A stretch of 64,000 nt of DNA from assembly GCF_008974245.1 (NCBI RefSeq), contig NZ_BBZI01000013.1:242362-306361 (forward strand), in the 5' to 3' direction. Position numbers and translations under genes: made by a program. Below are positions 7,499 to 16,131 of this stretch, in pieces. Under the pieces are notes generated by a model. It searched no databases. It was not told the DNA's origin and worked only from the letters and a program-made list of their open reading frames with translations. Within the stretch, counting starts at the first letter, position 1. Each line of letters starts with the position of its first letter. Origin of the DNA: Streptomyces abyssomicinicus (GTDB taxonomy: Bacteria > Actinomycetota > Actinomycetes > Streptomycetales > Streptomycetaceae).

Positions 7499-9235
7499 CT
7501 ACGGCACCTCGGTCGGGACCGAGTCCTTCACGTCCTCGACCGAGTTCTGCACGTCCTGGGCGGTGTCGCCGATGCTGGTGACCCAGTCGGAGATGTCGCC
7601 GATCCAGGTGGTCAGCTGGTCCCACCAGCCCTTGGTGGTGCCGATCCACTCCTGGAGCGGGGAGAGCTCCCAGACCATCCAGCCCGCCACGAAGAAGACC
7701 ACGACCACGATCAGGCAGCCCTTGAGGCAGCCCAGCCCCGGGATGCGGACCGGGTTGGCGCTGCCGCGGCGCTCCCGCGGCGCGGCCGGCGGCTGCTGCG
7801 GCGGGGGCGCGTAGTGCTGCGGCGGCTGCTGCACGGGGCGCTGCACCGGCCGCTGGACCGGTCGCTGCACGGGCCGCTGCACGGGCTGCTGGCCCTGCTG
7901 CGGGTAGCCGTACTGCTGCTGTTGCTGCTGCTGGGGACGCGGCGGCTGCTGCGGACGCGGGGCCACCTGCCGCTGCGGCCGGCGGCGGCGCAGCGGGTCC
8001 TGGTCGGGGTCGACGTAGTTCTGGACCTGCGTCTGCTCGTTGCGCTCGCGGGCGGCGCTGAGCTGGGTCTGCCAGGGGTGCGGCTGGTCCGGGTTCTGGC
8101 CCTGGCCCTGCCCCATCACCTGGGTGGGGTCGGCGTCTGCGGGACCGCCCTGGCCGCCCGGCGGGTGCCGCATCACCGTGGTCGCCGCGTTGGGGTCGTA
8201 GGCGCCGCCCTGGCCGTAGCCCTGGCCCCCCTGGCCGTACCCCTGGCCCCCCTGGCCCTGCGGGAGCACCTGGGTGGGCTCGGAGGCCCCGGCGGGCCCG
8301 GGCGAACCCGGCACCGGCGCGGGGGCCGGGTCGGGGGCGAGCAGCGCGCCGACGTTCTCGGCGGCGACGATCTGCGCGGACCCCGCCCGCAGCCCGACGC
8401 CGTCGGCGACCACGCGCAGCGCGCGGGCCAGGCTGACGGCGCTGGGGCGCTCGTCGGGGTTCTTGCGCAGGCAGCGCTCGATGACCGTCCACAGCGGCTC
8501 GGGCAGCGTGGAGGGGCGGCGCGGCTCGGCGTTCAGGTGCTGCTGGAGCACCTCGAGCGCGCTGCCGCCGCCGAACGGCGGGCGGCCGGTGACCAGCTCG
8601 TAGAGCAGGATGCCGGCGCCGTAGATGTCCACGGCGGAGGTCTGCGGGCGGCCCTCGGCGGACTCCGGGGCCACGTAGGACGGCGTGCCGACGAACTCGC
8701 TGGTGCGCGTCAGGCCCGGGGAGTCGGCGAGGCGGGCGATGCCGAAGTCGGTGAGCATCGGGTGCAGCTCGCCGCCGGTCTGCCGCAGCAGGACGTTGGC
8801 GGGCTTCAGGTCGCGGTGCACCACGCCGTCGGCGTGGCTGGCGGCCAGCGCGTCGGCGATCTGCGCGGTGAGCAGCGAGGCGGCGACCGGGCTGAAGGGA
8901 CCGTTCTCCCGCAGGTAGCGGTGCAGGTCGGGGCCCTCGATCAGGTCCATCACCAGGGCGAGCAGGTCGCCCTCGACGACCAGGTCGCGGACCCGGACGA
9001 TGTTGTCGTGGGTGAGCCGGAGCAGGACGGAGCGCTCGCGGAGGAACCGCATCACCACGTCCGGGTCGTTCGCCAGCTCCTCCTTGAGGACCTTGATGGC
9101 GACGGTCTCACCGGGCTGCCCGGCGACGGCGGCCTCGGCCCCCGCGGTCTCCCGCTGGCGCGCACGCCAGACGGTGCCCGTGGCGCCGCGTCCGATCGGC
9201 TCCTCGAGCAGGTACTTGCTGCCTACCGGCCGCAC
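7499..9235 (-). CDS. pkaA: Transmembrane serine/threonine protein kinase PkaA-like
   Basis: Hanks-type kinase, 578 residues from the GTG at 9235 (V/MRPVGSKYLLEEPIGRG, GGGAG-like site upstream). An in-frame GTG at 9280 would add 15 residues. The kinase domain is intact: GRGATG (15-20), VAIKVL (K48), HRDLKPAN (140-147, D142), DFG (163-165), APE (189-191). The long linker (about 300-495) is low complexity, with TQVLPQ/TTVM/TQVM pieces, GQGGQGYG repeats, poly-Gln and reiterated PVQR. These Thr-Gln patches resemble FHA-binding autophosphorylation sites (inference). One TM (about 501-523) is followed by about 55 acidic, Trp-containing outside residues. It is divergent from the FHA-ATPase gene at 9719, suggesting a kinase-reader pair. 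Confidence 0.95.
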   Translation of the reverse strand: MRPVGSKYLLEEPIGRGATGTVWRARQRETAGAEAAVAGQPGETVAIKVLKEELANDPDVVMRFLRERSVLLRLTHDNIVRVRDLVVEGDLLALVMDLIEGPDLHRYLRENGPFSPVAASLLTAQIADALAASHADGVVHRDLKPANVLLRQTGGELHPMLTDFGIARLADSPGLTRTSEFVGTPSYVAPESAEGRPQTSAVDIYGAGILLYELVTGRPPFGGGSALEVLQQHLNAEPRRPSTLPEPLWTVIERCLRKNPDERPSAVSLARALRVVADGVGLRAGSAQIVAAENVGALLAPDPAPAPVPGSPGPAGASEPTQVLPQGQGGQGYGQGGQGYGQGGAYDPNAATTVMRHPPGGQGGPADADPTQVMGQGQGQNPDQPHPWQTQLSAARERNEQTQVQNYVDPDQDPLRRRRPQRQVAPRPQQPPRPQQQQQQQYGYPQQGQQPVQRPVQRPVQRPVQRPVQQPPQHYAPPPQQPPAAPRERRGSANPVRIPGLGCLKGCLIVVVVFFVAGWMVWELSPLQEWIGTTKGWWDQLTTWIGDISDWVTSIGDTAQDVQNSVEDVKDSVPTEVP

Positions 9236-9718
9236 GTCATGCGCTCCCTGCTGGTCGTGATCACTCGCACCGGCGCTCACGGCCGGTCCCGCCCACTGTA
9301 GTGCGATGGGGGCCGGTGGCGGCGGTCGTCCACAGGCCCGGAATCGTCTCGGTCCGGACACGGCCCGTGACGGGGGCCGGCGGGGGCTCCGCGGTGGGCG
9401 CCCCCGACGGGGCCACTTACCGGTCCAGGACGGGTCCCCGAAGAAAAGACGTGCAACCCGGTCGCATGGTTTCCGTCGAGGAGCGGTATCGGTCACAAAG
9501 GGGAGTCGAATGGGCCACTTTCCCGGGCAGAGGTGACCAATCAAGATCACTTGAGGGCGGCCGAGGGGCGCGCCCCGGGTGCCGGGTGCGAGGATGCACC
9601 CTGCTACAGCTACAGGCCGACGCGCTCGTGTGTGTGCGGTGGGGATGGCGCGGTGGGGGACCGTGAGGCGCATCGACCGCTGCCACGGGCGCCCGAGCGG
9701 AAGGGATCGCTGACGGCG
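9236..9718. other. Divergent intergenic region pkaA / FHA-ATPase gene
   Basis: About 480 bp without a convincing gene. Short open frames occur on both strands, but none has a recognisable product, a ribosome-binding site or conserved motifs. It must hold the promoters for the kinase pair (leftward) and the FHA-ATPase gene (rightward). A less GC-rich stretch around 9470-9560 (GGTATCGGTCACAAAG, then AATCAAGATCAC) is the likeliest promoter zone, but I cannot assign -35/-10 boxes. Confidence 0.5.
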
Positions 9719-12700
9719 ATGCAGATCCGGCTGACCGTCGTAGACCCGCTGAACCCGCCCGCCGCGAGCCGTGACGTGCTGGTCACCGCCCCCGCCGGCA
9801 CCCCGCTGGCGGCCGTGGCGGCGGACCTCGCCGCGGCGGTGTCCGGGGACGGCGGCGGCGCCCCCCTGCACGCCGGGGCGGAGCGGCTCGACCCGCAGCG
9901 CAGGGTGCTGGGCGAGCCTCCCCTGGTGGACGGCGCGGTGCTGTCGGTGGGCGCGCCCGCCGACCCGGAGGACCTCGGCGCGGAGGACGGCATCGGGCCG
10001 TCCGCGGTCGCCGAACTGCACGTGGTCGCGGGCCCCGACGCGGGCGGCGTCCACCTGCTGCACGGCGGCCGGATCCGCGTCGGCCGCTCCGCCGACGCCG
10101 AGATCCCGCTGGACGACCCGGACGTCTCCCGTCTGCACTGCGCGGTCACCGTGGCCCCGGACGGCTCGGTCACCGTGGCCGACCTCCGCTCCACCAACGG
10201 CACCCGCCTCGACGGCCGCGCGGTGGACGGCGACCCGGTCCCGCTGGCGCCGGGCGCGCTGCTGCGGGTCGGCGAGTCCACGCTCCGGCTCACGCTGCCC
10301 GCCTCCGTGGTCCCGGCGCCGGTGACCCCCGACGGGGAGGGGTGCCTGCGGCTGGCCGCGCCGGGCCCCGTCGGCGACGCCGGCCCCGGTGGTCCCACTG
10401 CCCTCGGCGGCCCCGGCGCCCCCAGTGGTCCCACCGGCACCGCCGAGGGCCCCGGCGACGCGGCTGTCGCCCGGTCCGCCGGGGGCCACCGGGCCGCGGA
10501 AGCGCCAGGCGCGGGCGACGGCACCGTCGGAACGGCCGCCGGTACCGCCGCCGGGGAGCCCGCCCGGCGCCGTGGCATAACGGCATGGGCCCGCCGCCGG
10601 CTCACCCCCGGCCGCACGACCGGCGCGCAGCCGGACGCCGCCTCCGCCGGGCCCACCGCGCACACCGACGGCTGGGCCGCCGTCACCCGCCGCCCCGACA
10701 CCTGGCCGGACCCGGCGGAGCTGCTGCTCACCGCGCTCACCCCCGGCCCGCGCCTCTGGGAGCGCGCCCACGACCACCCCGAGGCGCTCACCGTCCGGCT
10801 GGGCACCGCGGACCGGCCGTCCCCCGACGGGGAGGGGCTGCTGCCCGCCGTCCCGGTGACCGCCGCGCTGCGGGAGGCGGGGTCGCTGGGTCTGGCCGGG
10901 CCCCGGCCGCGGCTGGCCGGGCTGGCCCGCGCGGTGCTGGCGCAGCTCGCCGCGCTGCACTCGCCGGACACCCTGGAGATCGTGCTGATCAGCGCCGACC
11001 GCTCCCGTGCGCCGGAGGAGCGGACCGCCGAGTGGGCCTGGCTGGGGCTGCTCCCCCAGGTACGCCCCACCCAGGGCCAGGACTGCCGGCTGCTGCTCGC
11101 CCACGACCGCGACCAGGCCGCCGCCCGCACCGACGAGCTGCTGCGCCGGGTCGCCGACACCACCGCCGCGCTCGGGCGCGACCCGGGCTCCGGCCCGGCG
11201 GCGCGCCCGGTCCGTTCCACGGTGCTGGTGGTCGACGGCGATCCCGGCGGCGCGGACGTGCGGGACGCGGTGTCCCGGCTGGCCCTCGCCGGTCCGCGGG
11301 CCGGCATCCATGTGCTGTGCCTCGCCGAGACCGCGCCGGCCTCACCCGCCTCCCCGGTGACCGACACCTACGAGGCGGCCTGCTCCCTGGTGCCCGCCTT
11401 CCGCGCCTGCGGGGCGGTGGCGCTGCTCAGCGGTGACGTCGCCACGGCGCTGCGGCTGCTGCGGATCGCCCCGGTGGCGGGTGTTCCGGCGCCGCGGTCG
11501 GGGCCGGGATCGACGGCCTTCGCAACGGCTCCGGTGCTGCCGCGGACCGCGCCGGTGGGGCACGGCACGGTGGGCACGGTCGACGCGGTGTCGCTGGAGT
11601 GGGCCGAGCGGTTCGCCCGCGCGCTGGCCCCGCTGCGGGTGGACGCGCCGCCGTCACCGGTGGCGGGGGTCCGCGGGCCGCAGGCCGGCCCGGCGGCGCC
11701 GCTGCCGGACTCGGCGCGGCTGCTGGACGAGCTGGGGCTGGCCCGCGCCACCCCGGCCTCGCTGCTGGCCCGCTGGGCCGACGCCGCGGACGACCCGGAC
11801 CGCCCCGGTGGCCGCGCGGTGGCCGTTCTCGGCGCGGGACCGCACGGGCCGGTGGGCGTGGACCTCGCCGCGGAAGGGCCGCACCTGCTGGTCGAGGGCC
11901 CGCCCGGCAGCGGGCGCACGGAGCTGCTGCGGGCGGTGGCGGCTTCGCTGGCCTCCGCGGAACGGCCGGAGCGGCTGGCGCTGCTACTGGTCGACGGCTC
12001 CGGCTCAGCGCGGACGCAGGGGCTGGAGCCGTGTGCCGAGATCCCGCACGTGACCGGTCACCTCGTCGCCAACGACCCGCTGGTCATGCGGGAGTTCGCC
12101 CAGCGGCTGACCGCCGAGCTGAAGCGGCGGAGCGAGGTCCTGGGGGTGCTGGACTTCACGTCCTGGCACGCGGGGCGGGGGATGCCGACGCGGATCGTGC
12201 CGCAGCGGGGGTCCGCCGCCGCGGTGGCGGCGGGCGAGCGGGTGGCCATGCCGCGGCTGGTGGTCGTGGTCGACGACCTCGACGCACTGCTGCGTCCCGC
12301 GCTCGGCGCACCGGGGCGGCCCTCCGCCGGGTCCGTGGTGCGGGCGCTGGACGCGGTGGCACGGGAGGGTGACCGGCTGGGCGTCCACCTGGTCGCGGCG
12401 GCGGTCTCCGCGGAGGGGGCCGAGGCGGCGCGGCAGGCGGTGCGGGTCCTGCTCGACGAGGGCGCGCCGGTGGGCCGGGGGCGGTCGCTGTCCCCCGGCG
12501 GACCGGTCACGCCCTTCCAGGGCGGGCGGGTGACGGGGCGTATCCCCCGCACCTCGACCCTCCGTCCGACGGTCCAGCCCCTGGACTGGTCCCGCATGGG
12601 CGACCCGCCCACCCGCCGTCCGATCCGCGAACTGGGCAACGGCCCCACCGACCTCGCCCTGCTCACCAGCGCCCTCACCCGCGCCGCCGCCCAGCACACC

Positions 12701-12733
12701 GCCCCCACTGTCCCGTCCCCGGCGGCCCGCTGA
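9719..12733 (+). CDS. FHA-domain FtsK/EccC-like ATPase protein
   Basis: A 1004-residue protein from the ATG at 9719 (MQIRLTVVDP). Residues 1-85 look like a ubiquitin-like (YukD/EssC N-terminal) fold. An FHA domain follows (about 100-185), with the phospho-Thr-binding residues GRS (122-124), SRLH (about 139-142) and STNGT (158-162). A Gly/Pro/Ala linker (about 205-310) leads to a long C-terminal FtsK/SpoIIIE-type ATPase region: GPPGSGRTELL (727-737) at the Walker A site, with Arg where Lys is expected, and Walker B LVVVVDDLDAL (about 847-857). No TM segment is obvious. The domain order resembles T7SS EccC/EssC, but there are no esx genes nearby. Divergence from pkaA suggests it reads kinase phosphorylation (inference). 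Confidence 0.85.
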   Translation: MQIRLTVVDPLNPPAASRDVLVTAPAGTPLAAVAADLAAAVSGDGGGAPLHAGAERLDPQRRVLGEPPLVDGAVLSVGAPADPEDLGAEDGIGPSAVAELHVVAGPDAGGVHLLHGGRIRVGRSADAEIPLDDPDVSRLHCAVTVAPDGSVTVADLRSTNGTRLDGRAVDGDPVPLAPGALLRVGESTLRLTLPASVVPAPVTPDGEGCLRLAAPGPVGDAGPGGPTALGGPGAPSGPTGTAEGPGDAAVARSAGGHRAAEAPGAGDGTVGTAAGTAAGEPARRRGITAWARRRLTPGRTTGAQPDAASAGPTAHTDGWAAVTRRPDTWPDPAELLLTALTPGPRLWERAHDHPEALTVRLGTADRPSPDGEGLLPAVPVTAALREAGSLGLAGPRPRLAGLARAVLAQLAALHSPDTLEIVLISADRSRAPEERTAEWAWLGLLPQVRPTQGQDCRLLLAHDRDQAAARTDELLRRVADTTAALGRDPGSGPAARPVRSTVLVVDGDPGGADVRDAVSRLALAGPRAGIHVLCLAETAPASPASPVTDTYEAACSLVPAFRACGAVALLSGDVATALRLLRIAPVAGVPAPRSGPGSTAFATAPVLPRTAPVGHGTVGTVDAVSLEWAERFARALAPLRVDAPPSPVAGVRGPQAGPAAPLPDSARLLDELGLARATPASLLARWADAADDPDRPGGRAVAVLGAGPHGPVGVDLAAEGPHLLVEGPPGSGRTELLRAVAASLASAERPERLALLLVDGSGSARTQGLEPCAEIPHVTGHLVANDPLVMREFAQRLTAELKRRSEVLGVLDFTSWHAGRGMPTRIVPQRGSAAAVAAGERVAMPRLVVVVDDLDALLRPALGAPGRPSAGSVVRALDAVAREGDRLGVHLVAAAVSAEGAEAARQAVRVLLDEGAPVGRGRSLSPGGPVTPFQGGRVTGRIPRTSTLRPTVQPLDWSRMGDPPTRRPIRELGNGPTDLALLTSALTRAAAQHTAPTVPSPAAR

Positions 12734-12840
12734 CCCACGGCGGACGGCCCCCGGGGCCCGCGCCCGGCCCACGCACCGAACCTGGGCCGGCCCCCCGGGC
12801 CAGGCCGGCCCCGGCTCGCGGGCGCCCCTCATCCGGGCGG

Positions 12841-13686
12841 CTCGGCACCGGCCCGGTGGCCCGGTTCAGCGCACCCCCGGCGCACAGGCGGCCCCGCTCG
12901 CGGACGGCCCGCCACCGGTCGGCCTCGGCAGGGGCCCGGCGGCCGGGTTCAGCAGGCCCAAGCCCAGATCCAGGGCAAGGCCCGCTCGCGGACGCCCCGA
13001 CCCACCGGCGGCCCCGTTCACAGGCGGCCCGCCACCGGTCGGCCTCCGCGGTGGCCCGGTGGCCCGGTGGCCGGGTTCAGGCAGGTCCAGGGCAAGCGCC
13101 GCTCGCGGGCGGCGCCACTACCGGTCGGCCTCGGCAGGGGCTCGGTGGTCCGGCGCATGGCAGCCCCAGGTTCAAGGCAGCCCCAGGTTCAAGGCAGCCC
13201 CGGCCCACCGGCGGCTACCGCTCGCGGACGGCACCACCAGCGGTCGGCCTCCGCGGTGGCCCGGTGGCCGGGTTCAGGCAGGCGCAAGCCCAGATCCAGG
13301 GCAAGGCCCGCTCGCGGGCGCCCCGGCCCACCGGCGGTCGCCGCTCGCGGGCGGCGCCACTACCGGTCGGCCTCGGCACCGGCCCGGCGGCCCGGCGCAT
13401 GGCAGCCCCAGGTTCAAGGCGGCCCCGGCCCACCGGCGGCTACCGCTCGCGGACGGCACCACCAGCGGTCGGCCTCCGCCGTGGCCCGGTGGCCAGGTTC
13501 AGGCAGGCCCAAGCCCCGGTCCAGGACAAGCCCCGCTCGCGGACGCCCCGACCCACCGGCGGTCGCCGCTCGCGGGCGGCGCCACTACCGGTCGGCCTCG
13601 GCAGGGGCCCGGTGGCCCGGCGCAGAGCAACCGCCCCGGGTTCGAGGCGGCCCCGGCTCACAGGCGGCTCCGCGCGGGCGGCTCCG
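12841..13686. repeat. Degenerate GC-rich minisatellite array
   Basis: An intergenic tract of nested direct repeats. A higher-order unit of about 225 bp is clear (start near 13198, again near 13423), and each unit contains two related half-units of about 110-120 bp that share cores such as GGTCGGCCTC, CGCTCGCGG and CCCAGGTTCAAGGC. Partial units fill 12841-13197. Both strands are open for long stretches, but the translations are Arg/Pro/Ala-rich with no family resemblance and follow the repeat, so I treat it as non-coding. The 3' end of the adjacent oxidoreductase gene (13690-13740) resembles the unit, as if the array grew from it. The 107 bases before it (12734-12840) hold only GC-rich inverted repeats after the FHA-ATPase stop. 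Confidence 0.8.
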
Positions 13687-14538
13687 CTAGCGGTCGGGGT
13701 CGGTGGTGGCCCGGTGGCCCGGCTCGGGGCCCAGGCGCGGGGCCGGCTTGGCCCGCTCGTTCTCCGCGGACGCCCGGAACGCGGCGCGCCAGGACTCGAC
13801 GAGCGCGCTGCCGCTCGCGTCCAGGGCCGCGGCCGTGTTGCCGCCGGGCACGGCGACGCGGTCCACGACGTCGTCCAGGCGCGCGCCGCCCTCGAGCAGC
13901 CGGCTGAGGGCGTGCAGGCTCTGCGTGACGAGTCGTTCCGCCAGGTCGTCGGGAAGCGGGGCGCCGCCCTCCCGCTGCGCGGCGACCATCGCCCGGGCCG
14001 CCCCGGCCAGCAGGGCCGGACCGCAGGACGCGAGGTCGGTCGCCGTCCTCCCCTGGCCCTCCTCGATCACGTACGGCTCCGAGAACGCCCGCAGCAGGCC
14101 GAGCAGTTCCTCGGTGCCCCGGTCGGTCAGGCGCGGACCGGGCACCAGGAGGGTCGCGCCGGCACCGATCTCGTTGCCCACGCTCGGGACGAGTTTGGCG
14201 ACGGGCCCCTGCACGGCTTCCGCGAGCGTCCGCAGCGGCAGGCCGTTGTTGACGGTGATCACCAGGTGCCGTTCGGTGAGCCGGGGCCGCAGGGTGCCGA
14301 GGACCTCCGGAAGGTCCGCGTTGCGGACGCACAGGACGAGCAGGCGGGCGTGGCCGGCCAGTTCCGGCAGGGGGACCACCGTCGCCCCGGGCACCGTCTC
14401 GCGGAGACGGTCGGCGCCGGCCGGGGACCGCACCGACGCGTACACCCGACCGGGCCCGACCGCCATGCCGAAACCCGAGGCCAGGGTGAGCCCCATCCGC
14501 CCCAGACCCACTACGCCCACCGCGCCGTACTCGCTCAT
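13687..14538 (-). CDS. ProC-like NAD(P)-dependent oxidoreductase
   Basis: A 283-residue protein of the pyrroline-5-carboxylate reductase superfamily. The N terminus forms a Rossmann nucleotide-binding fold (GVVGLGRMGLTLASGF, GxGxxG at about 10-15), followed by conserved P5CR-like segments (ARLLVLCVRNADLPEVLG, LVITVNNGLPL, VPSVGNEIGAGAT). The C-terminal half has the helical dimerisation domain (SCGPALLAGAARAMVAA, VAVPGGNTAAAL); the last motif matches the P5CR region TSPGGTT in a variant form. The divergence suggests a ComER-like paralogue rather than the main proline-biosynthesis enzyme. It is transcribed away from the ABC importer operon. The final residues (GPEPGHRATTDPDR) are encoded by sequence resembling the neighbouring repeat array. 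Confidence 0.8.
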   Translation of the reverse strand: MSEYGAVGVVGLGRMGLTLASGFGMAVGPGRVYASVRSPAGADRLRETVPGATVVPLPELAGHARLLVLCVRNADLPEVLGTLRPRLTERHLVITVNNGLPLRTLAEAVQGPVAKLVPSVGNEIGAGATLLVPGPRLTDRGTEELLGLLRAFSEPYVIEEGQGRTATDLASCGPALLAGAARAMVAAQREGGAPLPDDLAERLVTQSLHALSRLLEGGARLDDVVDRVAVPGGNTAAALDASGSALVESWRAAFRASAENERAKPAPRLGPEPGHRATTDPDR

Positions 14539-14694
14539 ACCGGCAGCATCTCAGCCCCCTCCCGGTCCCGCCCGCCCCGGCCCGGCCACGGCTGGTCCCG
14601 GGAAAGGTCACGGCGGGACAACGATCGGGGGCCGCGCCCGGCCGCCGGGCGACCGGAGCCCCTCAACGGGCGTAGACCGCCCACCTGTTGGGAA

Positions 14695-14707
14695 TGCGCT
14701 TGGCGCA
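14695..14707. promoter_or_regulatory. Candidate operator upstream of the ABC importer operon
   Basis: The palindrome TGCGC-TTG-GCGCA lies 48 nt before the ATG of the binding-protein gene. Short GC-centred palindromes of this kind are typical LacI/GntR-type operators for sugar transporter genes in streptomycetes. No cognate regulator gene is adjacent, so the assignment is tentative. Confidence 0.35.
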
Positions 14708-14754
14708 AACGCGTCCACCGACACGTTCAAGGACGAACGAAGAACGGGGCAACG

Positions 14755-16125
14755 ATGCGCATACGCAAGGCGCTGGCCACTTCCCGGGTCCCCACCGCCC
14801 TGGTGGCCACCACCCTCGCACTCGCCCTCACCGCGTGCGGCGGTGACGGGGACGGCGAGAAGAAGACGGACGAGGGCGGCGGCACCGGCGCCGCCGGGCA
14901 GACCGTGAAGCTGCCGAAGCTGGACGGGCAGACCCTGGAGGTCGCCGCCGTCTGGACGGGCACGGAGCAGGAGAACTTCAAGAAGGTCCTCGCCGAGTTC
15001 GAGAAGCGGACCGGCGCCAAGGTCACCTTCGTTCCCGCCCAGGACCCGATCATCAACTTCCTCGGATCCAAGATCGCCGGTGGCTCCCCGCCGGACGTGG
15101 CGATGCTGCCGCAGGTGGGCGCGATCCACCAGGCCGTGGAGAAGGGCTGGGCCAAGCCCCTCGGCGCGGACGCCCAGGCGCAGCTCGCCAAGAACTACAG
15201 CAAGGGCTGGCAGGACCTCGGCACCGTCGACGGCAAGCAGTACGGCGTCTACTACAAGGCCGCCAACAAGTCCCTGATCTGGTACAACGCCCAGGTCTTC
15301 GAGAACGCCGGGGCGAGCGAGCCCAAGAGCTGGGACGAGCTGCTGACCACCGCGCAGACCGTCTACGACTCCGGCGTCACGCCCTTCTCGGTCGGCGGCG
15401 CGGACGGCTGGACGCTCACCGACTGGTTCGAGAACGTCTACCTCTCCCAGGCGGGCCCCGAGAAGTACGACCAGCTCGCCGCGCACGAGATCCCCTGGAC
15501 CGACCCCTCGGTCAAGGACGCGCTGACCACCCTGGCGCAGGTGTGGGGCAAGGCCGACTACGTGGCGGGCGGCGCCGACGGCGCGCTGCAGACGGAGTTC
15601 CCGGCCTCGGTGACCCAGACCTTCACCGGCGGCGACCAGCCCAAGGCCGGCATGGTCTACGAGGGCGACTTCGTGCAGGTCAACATCGGCGAGACCGAGG
15701 CGGAGGTCGGCACCGACGCCAAGGTGTTCCCGTTCCCGGCGGTGGGCGACATCGCGCCGGTGGTCTCCGGCGGCGACGCCGCGGTGATCCTCGAGGACTC
15801 GCAGGCCTCACAGGCCCTGGCCACCTTCCTGGCCTCCCCGGACGCCGCCGGCATCCAGGCGAAGCTGGGCGGCTACCTCTCGCCGAACAAGGCGGTGGAC
15901 TCGTCCGCCTACCCCAACGAGGTCCAGCGGAAGATGGCCGAGGCGCTGGTGGAGGCCGGTGACGACTTCCGGTTCGACATGTCCGACCAGGCGCCGCAGG
16001 CGTTCGGCGGCACGCCCGGCAAGGGCGAGTGGAAGATCCTCCAGGACTTCCTGAAGAACCCGAAGGACGTCGAGGGCGCCCAGGAGAAGCTCGAGGCCGA
16101 GGCGGCCAAGGCCTACGGGGACTGA
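14755..16125 (+). CDS. ABC transporter substrate-binding lipoprotein (carbohydrate type)
   Basis: Extracytoplasmic solute-binding protein of family 1 (MalE/UgpB-like), 456 residues from the ATG at 14755. The signal peptide ends in a lipobox (LALALTACGG, Cys about 28) and is followed by an acidic Gly-rich linker. The mature part has family landmarks: EVAAVWTGTEQENFKKVLAEF, PDVAMLPQVGAI, YGVYYKAANKSLIWYN, GWTLTDWFENVYL and a C-terminal GGYLSPNK. The many aromatic residues are consistent with sugar stacking. It is the first gene of a three-gene importer operon, 6 nt before the first permease. No ATPase gene is present; streptomycete CUT1 systems commonly share the MsiK ATPase encoded elsewhere. 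The substrate cannot be deduced. Confidence 0.92.
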   Translation: MRIRKALATSRVPTALVATTLALALTACGGDGDGEKKTDEGGGTGAAGQTVKLPKLDGQTLEVAAVWTGTEQENFKKVLAEFEKRTGAKVTFVPAQDPIINFLGSKIAGGSPPDVAMLPQVGAIHQAVEKGWAKPLGADAQAQLAKNYSKGWQDLGTVDGKQYGVYYKAANKSLIWYNAQVFENAGASEPKSWDELLTTAQTVYDSGVTPFSVGGADGWTLTDWFENVYLSQAGPEKYDQLAAHEIPWTDPSVKDALTTLAQVWGKADYVAGGADGALQTEFPASVTQTFTGGDQPKAGMVYEGDFVQVNIGETEAEVGTDAKVFPFPAVGDIAPVVSGGDAAVILEDSQASQALATFLASPDAAGIQAKLGGYLSPNKAVDSSAYPNEVQRKMAEALVEAGDDFRFDMSDQAPQAFGGTPGKGEWKILQDFLKNPKDVEGAQEKLEAEAAKAYGD

Positions 16126-16131
16126 GGCCCG

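Noticed and set aside
5003..9301. A plus-strand frame of over 1,400 codons antisense to prfB, pkaB and pkaA
   Set aside because: It is the antisense shadow of three well-supported minus-strand genes and its composition has no protein-like pattern.
9301..9686. Several 70-120-residue frames between pkaA and the FHA-ATPase gene
   Set aside because: They overlap each other on both strands, lack ribosome-binding sites and show Arg/Pro-rich composition typical of chance frames.
9719..12733. Type VII secretion locus
   Set aside because: The FHA-ATPase resembles EccC, but there are no WXG100, EccB, EccD, EccE or mycosin genes around it, and no TM segment is obvious.
12856..14754. A long plus-strand open frame running through the repeat array and antisense to the ProC-like gene into the binding-protein gene
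   Set aside because: Its translation before base 14755 is Arg/Pro/Gly repeat followed by antisense sequence with no signal peptide; the binding protein has a clear ATG, signal peptide and lipobox at 14755.
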